Positions 6,586-14,036 of a stretch of DNA of 16,510 nt are shown here, piece by piece (the stretch's first letter is position 1; each line of letters opens with the position of its first letter). This DNA comes from an uncultured Bacteroidota bacterium (GTDB lineage Bacteria; Bacteroidota; Bacteroidia; Chitinophagales; Saprospiraceae): contig CALEIL010000319.1 of NCBI GenBank assembly GCA_937876435.1, positions 1 through 16,510 of the forward strand, read 5' to 3'. The notes below the pieces were generated by a model that saw only the letters and a list, made by a program, of their open reading frames with translations, did no database searches and was not told where the DNA came from. Made by a program: the position numbers and the translations under genes.

Positions 6586-7536
6586 TCAATTCACCACCAA
6601 TTTTCGGACATAAGTCCGTTCACCGGTTCGTATCTCAACCAGGTACAATCCCGGAGAGAGTCCGGTTGGGAGCGAAGCGGTTCCCTTTCCAAAAGTCACG
6701 CGGTCAGAACGGTATAGCGTTCGTCCATGGATATCGCGCAGTCGCCAGGTAAACCGGTCTGGTCCTTCGATGTGAAATTGACTACTACCCGAGAAAACAG
6801 GATTGGGAAACAAGCGGATATCGGGGAGGGATATAAGGCTTTCCGTGGAAGTAAACACATAAGTAGTATCACAGGCCAACTCGGTTCGAGTATAAAAAAC
6901 CGAACTATCCTGGTAACATCGAAGTGGATTGGGACAGGAAAGATCGCAGATCAGGCCATTGTAAGGCAGAAAAAAGGTCTCCGCCCCGATTTTTTCAATG
7001 ATTTCACCCCTGAAAATGTACGTGGAGTGATACTTTTCACGATTCATACTCACCACCTGCCTCCTCAAGGTGTCTCCATTCAATACCACAATCCCAATGG
7101 AATCAACCCTAATATGGAGGAGGGTGTCTATTCCACGTCTTGGATTATGACCATTGGGAGTGACGATATTCATCGTATCTCCTACTTCCATACTAAAATC
7201 ATACAAGAGTTCAAATTTATTTTCTCTTAGATAAAACACGGAATCACCTTGTTGATATATAATGTAGCTTCCATCATCATACCGATCTGTGGCTGGGATG
7301 CTGAAGCCACCCTCTGAAAAAATCCTGCCCTCGATCAAGCGTGCATTTTTTTCATTCACAACCGTATCTTTTGTCGATTCCATTAGGATGTAATCCACCT
7401 TGGGAGTGGATAAATATGTGTAGTCATAATGCCAGGTTGCACCTATCGGCGCCCATTCCACACCATCGTTTTGGGCCTGTAGACGCTGAGACAAGAATGA
7501 GATGCATATCAGAAAAATGAGTGTATCGCGTCGCAT
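6586..7536 (-). CDS. secreted protein with T9SS type A sorting domain
   Basis: A 316-residue protein with a signal peptide (MRRDTLIFLICISFL, cleavage near LQAQ at 19-22). The middle part begins with VEWAPIGATWHYDY, an opening I associate with Bacteroidota secreted proteins of unknown function, and is rich in beta strands. Cysteines at 197, 201, 207 and 222 may form disulfides. The C-terminus (about 238-316) is a type A sorting domain: IRLFPNPVFSG, then LPTGLSPGLYLVEIRTGERTYVRKLVVN. It should therefore cross the outer membrane by the type IX system and be released or surface-attached after cleavage of this domain. It starts 3 nt after the stop of the upstream metalloprotease gene, so the two are very likely one operon. 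Substrate and function are unknown. Confidence 0.85.
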   Translation of the reverse strand: MRRDTLIFLICISFLSQRLQAQNDGVEWAPIGATWHYDYTYLSTPKVDYILMESTKDTVVNEKNARLIEGRIFSEGGFSIPATDRYDDGSYIIYQQGDSVFYLRENKFELLYDFSMEVGDTMNIVTPNGHNPRRGIDTLLHIRVDSIGIVVLNGDTLRRQVVSMNREKYHSTYIFRGEIIEKIGAETFFLPYNGLICDLSCPNPLRCYQDSSVFYTRTELACDTTYVFTSTESLISLPDIRLFPNPVFSGSSQFHIEGPDRFTWRLRDIHGRTLYRSDRVTFGKGTASLPTGLSPGLYLVEIRTGERTYVRKLVVN

Positions 7537-7539
7537 GGA

Positions 7540-8949
7540 TTATAATCTTTGGATCTTAAATACTTTCGTAAAATACTGATTCTGAATTTCTACGAGATAG
7601 AGTCCATTTCGTAGGCCGGATACATCAATGGCATGTGTTTCGGAATCCGTGATCAGTTCCCGGCTTATTTTCAATGATTTGTATTGATCATAAATTTTAA
7701 GTTGATGCATGGAATTACTAAAATTATAACCGCGTGCATATCCCTGTTTTTCTTTATTAACGTCGATATGAAGTATATTCTCCATTGGATTGGGATAGAC
7801 TTTATAAAAACTTCCGGTGTAATTAAAATCGAAATATTCGGTTACATCATTACAATTGGCTTCTGTTTCTACTTTAAAAACGATGTAATCTGATGTGCCA
7901 ATATCAATATCTGCATAGAACCCTCCGGCGTTAGCCCACCATTGACCAGTGCCACCGGTTTTGGTCCAGGTAAAATATGTTTCGCCAGGGGCGCTTATCT
8001 CTACCTCAATTTCCCGATCCGGGACAAAATTGGATGTACTTAATGCAGCACTTCCACCGGACCAGTCAATTTGGCCTGAGATGGAATAATTGGGTAATCC
8101 ACTTTTAACAATGCCTGTATTGGTTTCCAGCCATTTATGCATTTTGGATAGTTGGCACTGTGTCAGGGTTTGCATATCTCCATAATCCATCATATTATTG
8201 GTACTCCAAGCGCTTAATGGTGGTGTGTCACTGCAATTATCGCCATCAAAAGTATGCCAAAGGCCAAAGTTGTGACCCAATTCATGACGAAAAACCTTAG
8301 CAGGATCCCAATGATTGCGGTTTGAGGGAGAACTATTGATGAACTTATAATATACACCTATGGTTGTGGACCATTCATTGCACTGTAAACCGCATGCTAC
8401 ACCACCAAAGTCCTCCTCAATACCGGTAAAATTACCGGGCATAAATAGATGAACAGAGGTTGTTTTATATGGGATGGACTGGGACATTATGAAATTATAC
8501 AACGAATCTCCTTTAGCTGTGGTTTTATAATTTCCCTTTTTCCACATCTCAGTATTTTGATAGAAGTTTTTTTTCACCACTTCATACCTGATTTTGGAGT
8601 CGGTATAGTAAGGGGATGAAGTCGTGTAATCAAACATGGGCAGATTGATCATGTAATGATTCATACTCCATTCAATCGCATCGAGGTAATCATTTCCTGC
8701 GGCATCATTTTGGATGTGCCCGCTCCCATCATCTTTTTGGAAGATATGGAAGGAAACTCGTATCGTTTTGACCGGTACTTCATCGATATCCATATCAATA
8801 CAGGGAGATGTTAGCATCCCAAAACCCGAAGGTACTTCTTCGGTCCCGCAGTCATTCTGGCTAGTTGCAGTCGTTACAAAGAAAAGCATATAGATGGCAA
8901 TGAGAAGACAATTTTCTTTTGGTATCTTAAAATAAAGTAAATTTTTCAT
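7540..8949 (-). CDS. secreted M43 (pappalysin-type) zinc metalloprotease with T9SS sorting domain
   Basis: A 469-residue secreted protease. The signal peptide covers about residues 1-30 (hydrophobic LLIAIYMLFFVTTATS). The catalytic domain contains HELGHNFGLWHTF, with zinc ligands His222, His226 and His232 and catalytic Glu223. DNCSDTPP follows, and the metzincin Met-turn is MMDYG (253-257); this combination is typical of the pregnancy-associated plasma protein A (M43) family. A beta-rich region with FTWTKTGGTGQWWANAGGFYADI (about 326-348) follows and may be a binding domain. Residues 382-469 are a type A sorting domain (YKVYPNPMENILHIDV ... GLRNGLYLVEIQNQYFTKVFKIQRL). It should act outside the cell or on its surface on protein substrates. 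It is first in a two-gene unit. Residues 61-220 hold the usual M43 propeptide and N-terminal subdomain. Confidence 0.92.
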   Translation of the reverse strand: MKNLLYFKIPKENCLLIAIYMLFFVTTATSQNDCGTEEVPSGFGMLTSPCIDMDIDEVPVKTIRVSFHIFQKDDGSGHIQNDAAGNDYLDAIEWSMNHYMINLPMFDYTTSSPYYTDSKIRYEVVKKNFYQNTEMWKKGNYKTTAKGDSLYNFIMSQSIPYKTTSVHLFMPGNFTGIEEDFGGVACGLQCNEWSTTIGVYYKFINSSPSNRNHWDPAKVFRHELGHNFGLWHTFDGDNCSDTPPLSAWSTNNMMDYGDMQTLTQCQLSKMHKWLETNTGIVKSGLPNYSISGQIDWSGGSAALSTSNFVPDREIEVEISAPGETYFTWTKTGGTGQWWANAGGFYADIDIGTSDYIVFKVETEANCNDVTEYFDFNYTGSFYKVYPNPMENILHIDVNKEKQGYARGYNFSNSMHQLKIYDQYKSLKISRELITDSETHAIDVSGLRNGLYLVEIQNQYFTKVFKIQRL

Positions 8950-9386
8950 AGCCCTAAAATTTTAAATGTATGTCTTTGTAGTCGTGAATTCCAAATTAAG
9001 AAGAAAATACGACAAAATCATTGAAACACCGTATTTTAACATAATTTCATCTGAAATATGATGTACTTGGAAAGGTAGACATTTACAATATTTTACATTC
9101 TGATTAATTCAATTATCATTGTGAACAGGACTCCGAGCCTTTTTTACTATAATCTGAAACACCAGATATTTTATGGTTATTTACCATCTAAATATTAAAT
9201 TTGTGTTAAATTAATTGGTTTTCTATCCATTTTATAGAATTCTACAATATATGTGCCTATTTTAAGACTCATTATTTCACACCTAAATACAGTCAAAATG
9301 ACAAGCCAGGATTATTTGCAAATCTACTTTGATATCGCCCGGTTCCAAACCCCTGTGGTCCACACAAGCGCGCCGCTGGATCCAGT
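8950..9386. other. AT-rich divergent intergenic region
   Basis: This 437-bp region separates the minus-strand protease unit from the plus-strand 854-aa gene and must hold promoters for both. It is clearly AT-richer than the genes. One plus-strand TAnnTTTG match lies at 9196-9203. A 63-codon frame (9253-9444) runs into the next gene in another frame, but nothing supports it as a protein. Near the end, GGATCCA (9378-9384) can pair with TGGATC (9394-9399), placing a hairpin over the GTG at 9387. Confidence 0.5.
9196..9203 (+). promoter_or_regulatory. candidate Bacteroidota -7 promoter element
   Basis: TAAATTTG fits the Bacteroidota -7 consensus TAnnTTTG exactly. There is no convincing TTG element about 19-21 bp upstream, and the site is some 190-240 bp before the likely starts of the 854-aa gene. 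It is a weak candidate only. Confidence 0.25.
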
Positions 9387-11951
9387 GTGTTCAGTGGATC
9401 TCAGTCCGTCTTACTTAGGCCAATCCATAGATCCTTGCCCGTAATCAAGCGCACCAGGTTTGGTATTCTATTCACCGTGTTCTTTCTTTTGGGAACGTAC
9501 TACACGGAGCTTTATACACAGGACTGTATCTACACAGGGGAAATTGATATCCAGTATTATAAGGTCAATATGGAAGACCACCGGGAATTGTTAGAGGGAT
9601 TGTTTTTAGATCTGGAATGTCAGAACTGGGAAAGAAAAGATAGCATATTTCTGCATGCAGATCCCGGAGACCCTGACCTCCAATGGGAAGATCCGGATAC
9701 CTCGACACCCCAGGGCATCCGTTTTTTTCTGTTCCGGGATATCCCCGAATCAGATAATCCCACTCCGGAAGAATTTCTGGAACTGGTCGTCCTTTCTGAT
9801 ATTGGTCATCCCATCGCCTTTGAACCGAATACCAAAATATGGATCGGTGGGTTATTGGAACTAGGGAAGCTCTTTTACCTAATCCCCGCACTGGTGAATC
9901 ATACCGGTGGTGACTCACCGGATGAATTATTCGAAGGAGACTGCATTCGACTGTTGCCGGATAATAAGATAAAAGTAATACATCCTTCGGGACATATCGA
10001 TTACGCCGCCGAAGAAGGAATGGGATTAATCCGATTTCCGCAATGGCCGGAAGAGGTAGCCATCACCGACATCATGGACATTATCGTACGGGACGAATAC
10101 CGCAATCCCGTCTCCTTTACGCTCTACGACAACCGGACCATCCGCCTGAACCTCACGCGGAAAGATGCTTTATACGACATCAATTTAAATCAGAAGAATT
10201 CCGGTTGCGGATTTGCTACAAACGAAAGTTATCCTTATCCATTTCCCCTGGTACGGCTCCACCTCGACACGGTATCCGGCTTCCGGGACCGGGAAGTCTG
10301 CATCCCGGTCACCGCCAGGAATATGAATTCGATCACGGACTTCACCATACCTTTTTACTTCCATTCGGATTCTCTGAAGTTTGTCGGACTCCGGAACATT
10401 CATCGATTACTGGAACCGGTTCTTATGGAAGATCATTCCCGTGTGGGTGACTATGATGTACTGAGCCTGCGTCCCCGAGCCGGATGGAACGACACGCTGA
10501 TCATACCCAACGATGCGGTATTGTTTGAGCTTTGCGTCATTCCGCAGGTAGCCGGACCGGCATCTGTCCCCATATCGACCATACCACCAGGACCCCAAGG
10601 CGATTCCCTCCGTTTTGAGATCATCGGCATTGAGGCCGATCACGTCGCCAATACCGGCATCGTGCGCCTTCCGGATGACAACCGGTTCTTGCTGGAATCC
10701 CGGCTATTGTGCTCGGAAACTCCGGAGCACTTTGATCTGGAACTTACCATCATCGGCCACAGCGCACCCTATACGTATTCGTTCCCGGGCAGCGATATTC
10801 CCGATTCCACATTCACCGATTCTGTAATCGTTATCCGGGATATTCCATACGGCAGACGCGACCTGAACGTGTACAACCGGTTTGGATCGACCTCGGCCGG
10901 ATTCATCGATGTGTCACCGGAATCGCTCATGGCAGGATTTGAGGCCCGCATAGATTCCGCTTCCGTCCTCCCGCCGTCGTGCGGACAGCCTCTGGGACAG
11001 GTACCACTGGAGGTGTCTCCGTCCCATGGGAATTACCAATATCGGTGGGTGGAAGGAGAGCGGGAATACCCGGCGCCGCTGATGACTGACATTCCCACCG
11101 GGATGCATACTTTCCGGATCACGGATGACAATCACTGCTCGTTGGACCTGACCTATGAAATGTCGACGAATACGGGTCTGGCCCTTTCCTGGGAGGAAGA
11201 GGACCTGGTCCGGTGTCCGGGAGAAGAATTCATTTCCCTGGATCTTCAGATCTCCACAACCGACTTTCACCTACGTATCGATGACGGAGATACACTCGGA
11301 CCTCTGGAGACCATTCCACTTTCACAAGGAGTACACAGGCTCTCGGTATGGGATGGCAACTGCCGGATCGACACCACGCTCTTTGTCTCCATAGCCGCCC
11401 CGGTCCGGGTACATCCACCGTTCCCGGAAGAAGTGTCTTTAACTCCGACAAGTCCTTTCCAATTCACCATCGATGCGGAATCCGAAATGACCGATCCGCG
11501 CTGGATATTTCAGGACGAAGTGGTTTCGGATTCTTTTACTCTGGATTGGGTCCCTCCGGAGGATGGGATTCTCACCTTCGAAGCCTCCTTTCCGCCTGGA
11601 TGTGTGTTTACGGATAGTGTCCGGATCGTACTGTTAACAGATGAAATAGAGCAGGAAGAATGGAGTCTGCCCAATGCATTCTCTCCCAATGCCGATGGTC
11701 ACAATGATCTCTTTTCCATCCCTATCTCAGAAACCATCATTGGCGTATCGGAATTGCTCATCTTCGACCGGTACGGGAGTCTGATCTACAACAGTCCGAA
11801 GCAGAGCGGCGGACCGGCAACCGGTCATTCCTGGGATGGCACCATCAATGGACAGGAAGCACCGACGGGCGTGTATGTGGTCAAAGCTGTCCTACAAATG
11901 GAGAATGGGGAATCCGAAGAAATGGTATGGCCGATTCAGTTGATCAGATAG
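9387..11951 (+). CDS. large secreted multidomain protein with gliding-motility-type (T9SS type B) C-terminal domain
   Basis: Up to 854 residues. A signal peptide core (RFGILFTVFFLLGTYY, 24-39) is followed by QDC. Residues about 45-270 form an N-terminal domain I do not recognise. About 290-425 resembles a cohesin-like beta-sandwich (VCIPVTARNMNSITDFTIPFYFHSDSLKFVG). Two or three Ig-like or SprB-like modules follow (about 440-750), with paired cysteines and the words YRWVEGE and FRITDDNHCS. The end (759-854) is a gliding-motility-associated C-terminal domain: LPNAFSPNADGHNDLF, LLIFDRYGSLIYN, WDGTINGQEAPTGVYVVKA. It should be exported by the type IX system and anchored on the cell surface. No ATG is available: GTG at 9387 gives the longest frame, while TTG at 9435 (LPVIKRTRFG..) gives a more typical signal peptide and may be the true start. 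Confidence 0.88.
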   Translation: MFSGSQSVLLRPIHRSLPVIKRTRFGILFTVFFLLGTYYTELYTQDCIYTGEIDIQYYKVNMEDHRELLEGLFLDLECQNWERKDSIFLHADPGDPDLQWEDPDTSTPQGIRFFLFRDIPESDNPTPEEFLELVVLSDIGHPIAFEPNTKIWIGGLLELGKLFYLIPALVNHTGGDSPDELFEGDCIRLLPDNKIKVIHPSGHIDYAAEEGMGLIRFPQWPEEVAITDIMDIIVRDEYRNPVSFTLYDNRTIRLNLTRKDALYDINLNQKNSGCGFATNESYPYPFPLVRLHLDTVSGFRDREVCIPVTARNMNSITDFTIPFYFHSDSLKFVGLRNIHRLLEPVLMEDHSRVGDYDVLSLRPRAGWNDTLIIPNDAVLFELCVIPQVAGPASVPISTIPPGPQGDSLRFEIIGIEADHVANTGIVRLPDDNRFLLESRLLCSETPEHFDLELTIIGHSAPYTYSFPGSDIPDSTFTDSVIVIRDIPYGRRDLNVYNRFGSTSAGFIDVSPESLMAGFEARIDSASVLPPSCGQPLGQVPLEVSPSHGNYQYRWVEGEREYPAPLMTDIPTGMHTFRITDDNHCSLDLTYEMSTNTGLALSWEEEDLVRCPGEEFISLDLQISTTDFHLRIDDGDTLGPLETIPLSQGVHRLSVWDGNCRIDTTLFVSIAAPVRVHPPFPEEVSLTPTSPFQFTIDAESEMTDPRWIFQDEVVSDSFTLDWVPPEDGILTFEASFPPGCVFTDSVRIVLLTDEIEQEEWSLPNAFSPNADGHNDLFSIPISETIIGVSELLIFDRYGSLIYNSPKQSGGPATGHSWDGTINGQEAPTGVYVVKAVLQMENGESEEMVWPIQLIR

Positions 11952-11955
11952 GTTT

Positions 11956-11988
11956 TAGTACTTAGAGCTTTGTACTTAGTACTTAGAG
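11956..11988. repeat. TAGTACTTAGAG repeat pair
   Basis: The 12-mer TAGTACTTAGAG occurs at 11956-11967 and 11977-11988. A third partial copy (GTACTTAG, 11972-11979) overlaps the start of the second. It lies 4 bp after the stop codon of the secreted protein. AGTACT is itself palindromic. No function can be assigned. Confidence 0.85.
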
Positions 11989-12056
11989 GGGAAGAGAGTG
12001 ATAATTGCTTTGTTTCCTGGGTACAACAACACAACCCCAGCTGTGTGCCTGCTCGA

Positions 12057-12076
12057 CAATGGGCCTTGGCCCATTG
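12057..12076. repeat. perfect 9-bp palindrome in the convergent gap
   Basis: CAATGGGCC (12057-12065) and GGCCCATTG (12068-12076) are exact reverse complements around TT. The site lies between two convergent genes, so it could act as a bidirectional transcript end. There is no T-tract on either side, so intrinsic termination is not clearly supported. Confidence 0.8.
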
Positions 12077-12123
12077 GACGAGAGATTTTGACAATATGTC
12101 GTGACCACCCATTGGACGAGAGA
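12070..12123. repeat. 16-bp direct repeat, 38-bp period
   Basis: CCCATTGGACGAGAGA occurs exactly at 12070-12085 and 12108-12123. Similar sequence follows each copy (TTTTGACAAT and ATTTACAAT). The first copy uses the right arm of the palindrome at 12057-12076; the second lacks the left arm, so it looks like a partial copy of the same element. Confidence 0.85.
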
Positions 12124-12150
12124 GAAATTTACAATCAAACAAACACTCCG

Positions 12151-12206
12151 CCTCAACACCTCAATGCCTCAACGCCTCAACACCTCAATGCCTCAACGCC
12201 TCAACT
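12151..12206. repeat. seven tandem CCTCAAYR octamers running into purA
   Basis: Seven consecutive 8-bp units, CCTCAA followed by CA, TG, CG, CA, TG, CG and CT, also form a 24-bp higher-order repeat (12158-12181 and 12182-12205 are identical). The array crosses the 3' end of purA: on the minus strand it encodes the last six residues VEALRH and the TGA stop. As 8 is not a multiple of 3, gain or loss of a unit would shift the frame. Confidence 0.95.
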
Positions 12207-13474
12207 GACTGCCGGATCACCTGATCCCGTCCCGGTCCATTGGAGACGATAAAAGCGGGTACGCCGGTTTGATTTTCGAGGAACCGGACGTAATCCTGTG
12301 CCAGAACTGGTAATTCATTAAATTCCCTGGCGGAAGTAATGTCTTCATTCCATCCCTGAATTTCCCGGTATTCCACTTCGATTTGGTTCGCTTCCAGATC
12401 ATAGGGCAGCTCGGTGGTGAGCTGACCGTTGATTTTGTATTTTTCACCGACCAATACGGGATCAAATTCGGAGAGTACGTCGAGCTTGGTAATGACCAAT
12501 TTTGTCACCCCATTGATCATGATGCTGAAATTGAGCTGAGGCAGATCCATCCATCCGCAGCGCCGGGGTCGTCCGGTGGTCGCTCCAAATTCATGACCGG
12601 CAGCCTGAAGCTTTTGTCCGGTTTCATCGAAGAGTTCGGTCGGGAAAGGGCCACTCCCTACCCTGGTGCAATAGGCCTTGGTGATTCCGATCACTTCGCC
12701 GATTCTGGAGGGTGCGATGCCCAGTCCGCTGCATACTCCACTGCTGGTGGTGTTGGAAGAAGTGACGTAGGGGTAGGTGCCGTATTCGATGTCGAGCATG
12801 GTGCCCTGAGCGCCTTCTGCCAGAATGGACTGATTGTCCGCCAACGCCTTGTTGAGCACATACTCTGCGTCGATGTGCGGGATATCCATGATCTTATCCA
12901 GGCTGGCAAACCATTGTTCTTCTTCGGAGGACAGATCAAAATCTATCTCCCCATATAATTGGTACAACCGGAGGTGCTTTTCCTTTAGTTTCTCATATTT
13001 CTGCCGAAAATCCGGTGCAAACAGATCGCCGTACCGCAGACCATTTCGACCTGTCTTGTCCATATAAGTCGGACCGATCCCTTTGAGCGTAGAACCGATT
13101 TTGGCTTTGCCCTTGTCCGCTTCCGATGCCTTATCGAGTAGTCGGTGCGTGGGAAGGATAAAGTGTGCGCGGTTGGATATCTGCAACTGTTTGGAAACCT
13201 GAATCCCTTCCTGTTCAACGTTCGCTATTTCCTTGCTTAGCGTTTCCGGATCGATGACCACGCCGGCTCCGATCACATTGGTGATGTGTTCGCGAAAGAT
13301 TCCGGAGGGAATCGTATGCAACACGTATTTCTTGTCGTCAAAGATCAGCGTATGCCCCGCGTTGGGTCCGCCCTGGAATCGACATATATAATTGTAATCC
13401 GTGGCCAGACTATCTACGATCTTGCCTTTTCCTTCGTCCCCCCATTGGAGTCCCAAAATAACATCTACCAACAT
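12185..13474 (-). CDS. purA: adenylosuccinate synthetase
   Basis: A 429-residue enzyme that makes adenylosuccinate from IMP, aspartate and GTP, the first committed step to AMP. The N-terminus has the GTP-binding GLQWGDEGKGK (8-18) with catalytic Asp13. QGGPNAGHT (34-42) holds catalytic His41. IMP and loop motifs AEGAQGTMLDIEYGTYPYVTSSNT and YCTRVGSGPFPTEL follow, then GATTGRPRRCGWMDL. Length and motif positions match the family throughout. The last residues after GPGRDQVIRQ come from an octamer repeat and probably extend the natural C-terminus by about 6-8 residues. ATG at 13474 is well placed. It lies 80 bp after fur, on the same strand as fur and spoT. PurA is a known target of (p)ppGpp inhibition in other bacteria, which gives the neighbourhood a possible regulatory logic. 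Confidence 0.97.
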   Translation of the reverse strand: MLVDVILGLQWGDEGKGKIVDSLATDYNYICRFQGGPNAGHTLIFDDKKYVLHTIPSGIFREHITNVIGAGVVIDPETLSKEIANVEQEGIQVSKQLQISNRAHFILPTHRLLDKASEADKGKAKIGSTLKGIGPTYMDKTGRNGLRYGDLFAPDFRQKYEKLKEKHLRLYQLYGEIDFDLSSEEEQWFASLDKIMDIPHIDAEYVLNKALADNQSILAEGAQGTMLDIEYGTYPYVTSSNTTSSGVCSGLGIAPSRIGEVIGITKAYCTRVGSGPFPTELFDETGQKLQAAGHEFGATTGRPRRCGWMDLPQLNFSIMINGVTKLVITKLDVLSEFDPVLVGEKYKINGQLTTELPYDLEANQIEVEYREIQGWNEDITSAREFNELPVLAQDYVRFLENQTGVPAFIVSNGPGRDQVIRQSVEALRH

Positions 13475-13554
13475 AAATATGGATTGTGTTTGCTGTTTAA
13501 AACCAGGCCGTAAAATTACGCCAATATTATCAGAATGTCGATTAAATGCAGAAA

Positions 13555-14025
13555 TTATGCCGGATTTTCATCGCATCCGTCCTTGCACCGGCCGTAAAGA
13601 TTGAGATTGTGGTGGGTGATTTTGAAATCCATCAGATTACCCATCATGTTTTTGATCTCCTGGATCCTGGGATCGCAAAACTCCAGCACTTTTCCGCATT
13701 CCACGCAAATGATGTGATCGTGCTGCTTAAATCCGAATGATTTCTCGTATTGGGCGAGGTTTTTACCAAACTGATGTCGTTTGATCAGATCCGAACTAAC
13801 CAGCAAGTCCAGGGTATTGTATACCGTTGCCCGACTGACCCGGTAATTTTGATTTTTCATCTGTATGTACAGCGCTTCTGCATCAAAATGATCATCCCGG
13901 TTGTAGATCTCTTTGAGTATGGCGTAGCGTTCCGGGGTTTTCCGCAGTTTATTCTTCTCCAGATGGGTAGTGAAAATTTGTTTGACCTGATCGTAAATTT
14001 CTTTATTCTTTTCTTCAGATACCAT
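13555..14025 (-). CDS. fur: Fur/PerR-family metal-responsive transcription regulator
   Basis: A 156-residue regulator with the Fur layout. An N-terminal winged helix has LRKTPERYAILKEIY (27-41) and the recognition helix VSRATVYNTLDLL (63-75). The C-terminal dimerisation and metal domain has QHDHIICVECGK (101-112, His102/Asp103/His104) and a structural zinc site from Cys107, Cys110, Cys147 and Cys151 (LYGRCKDGC). Family members repress iron, zinc or peroxide genes with a metal cofactor; which one cannot be told from sequence alone, so the symbol is used for the family. It starts 11 bp after the spoT stop, so it is very likely co-transcribed. ATG at 14025 is preceded by an A-rich leader typical of the phylum. 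Confidence 0.93.
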   Translation of the reverse strand: MVSEEKNKEIYDQVKQIFTTHLEKNKLRKTPERYAILKEIYNRDDHFDAEALYIQMKNQNYRVSRATVYNTLDLLVSSDLIKRHQFGKNLAQYEKSFGFKQHDHIICVECGKVLEFCDPRIQEIKNMMGNLMDFKITHHNLNLYGRCKDGCDENPA

Positions 14026-14036
14026 TTTGATATTTT

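Noticed and set aside
9253..9444. 63-codon frame upstream of the 854-aa protein, possibly a frameshifted N-terminus
   Set aside because: Its product has no signal peptide or family motif, and the main gene already has its own signal peptide in frame, so no frameshift is needed.
12057..12076. Classical intrinsic terminator for the convergent genes
   Set aside because: The stem is perfect, but neither strand shows a T-tract after it, so it is listed as a palindrome only.
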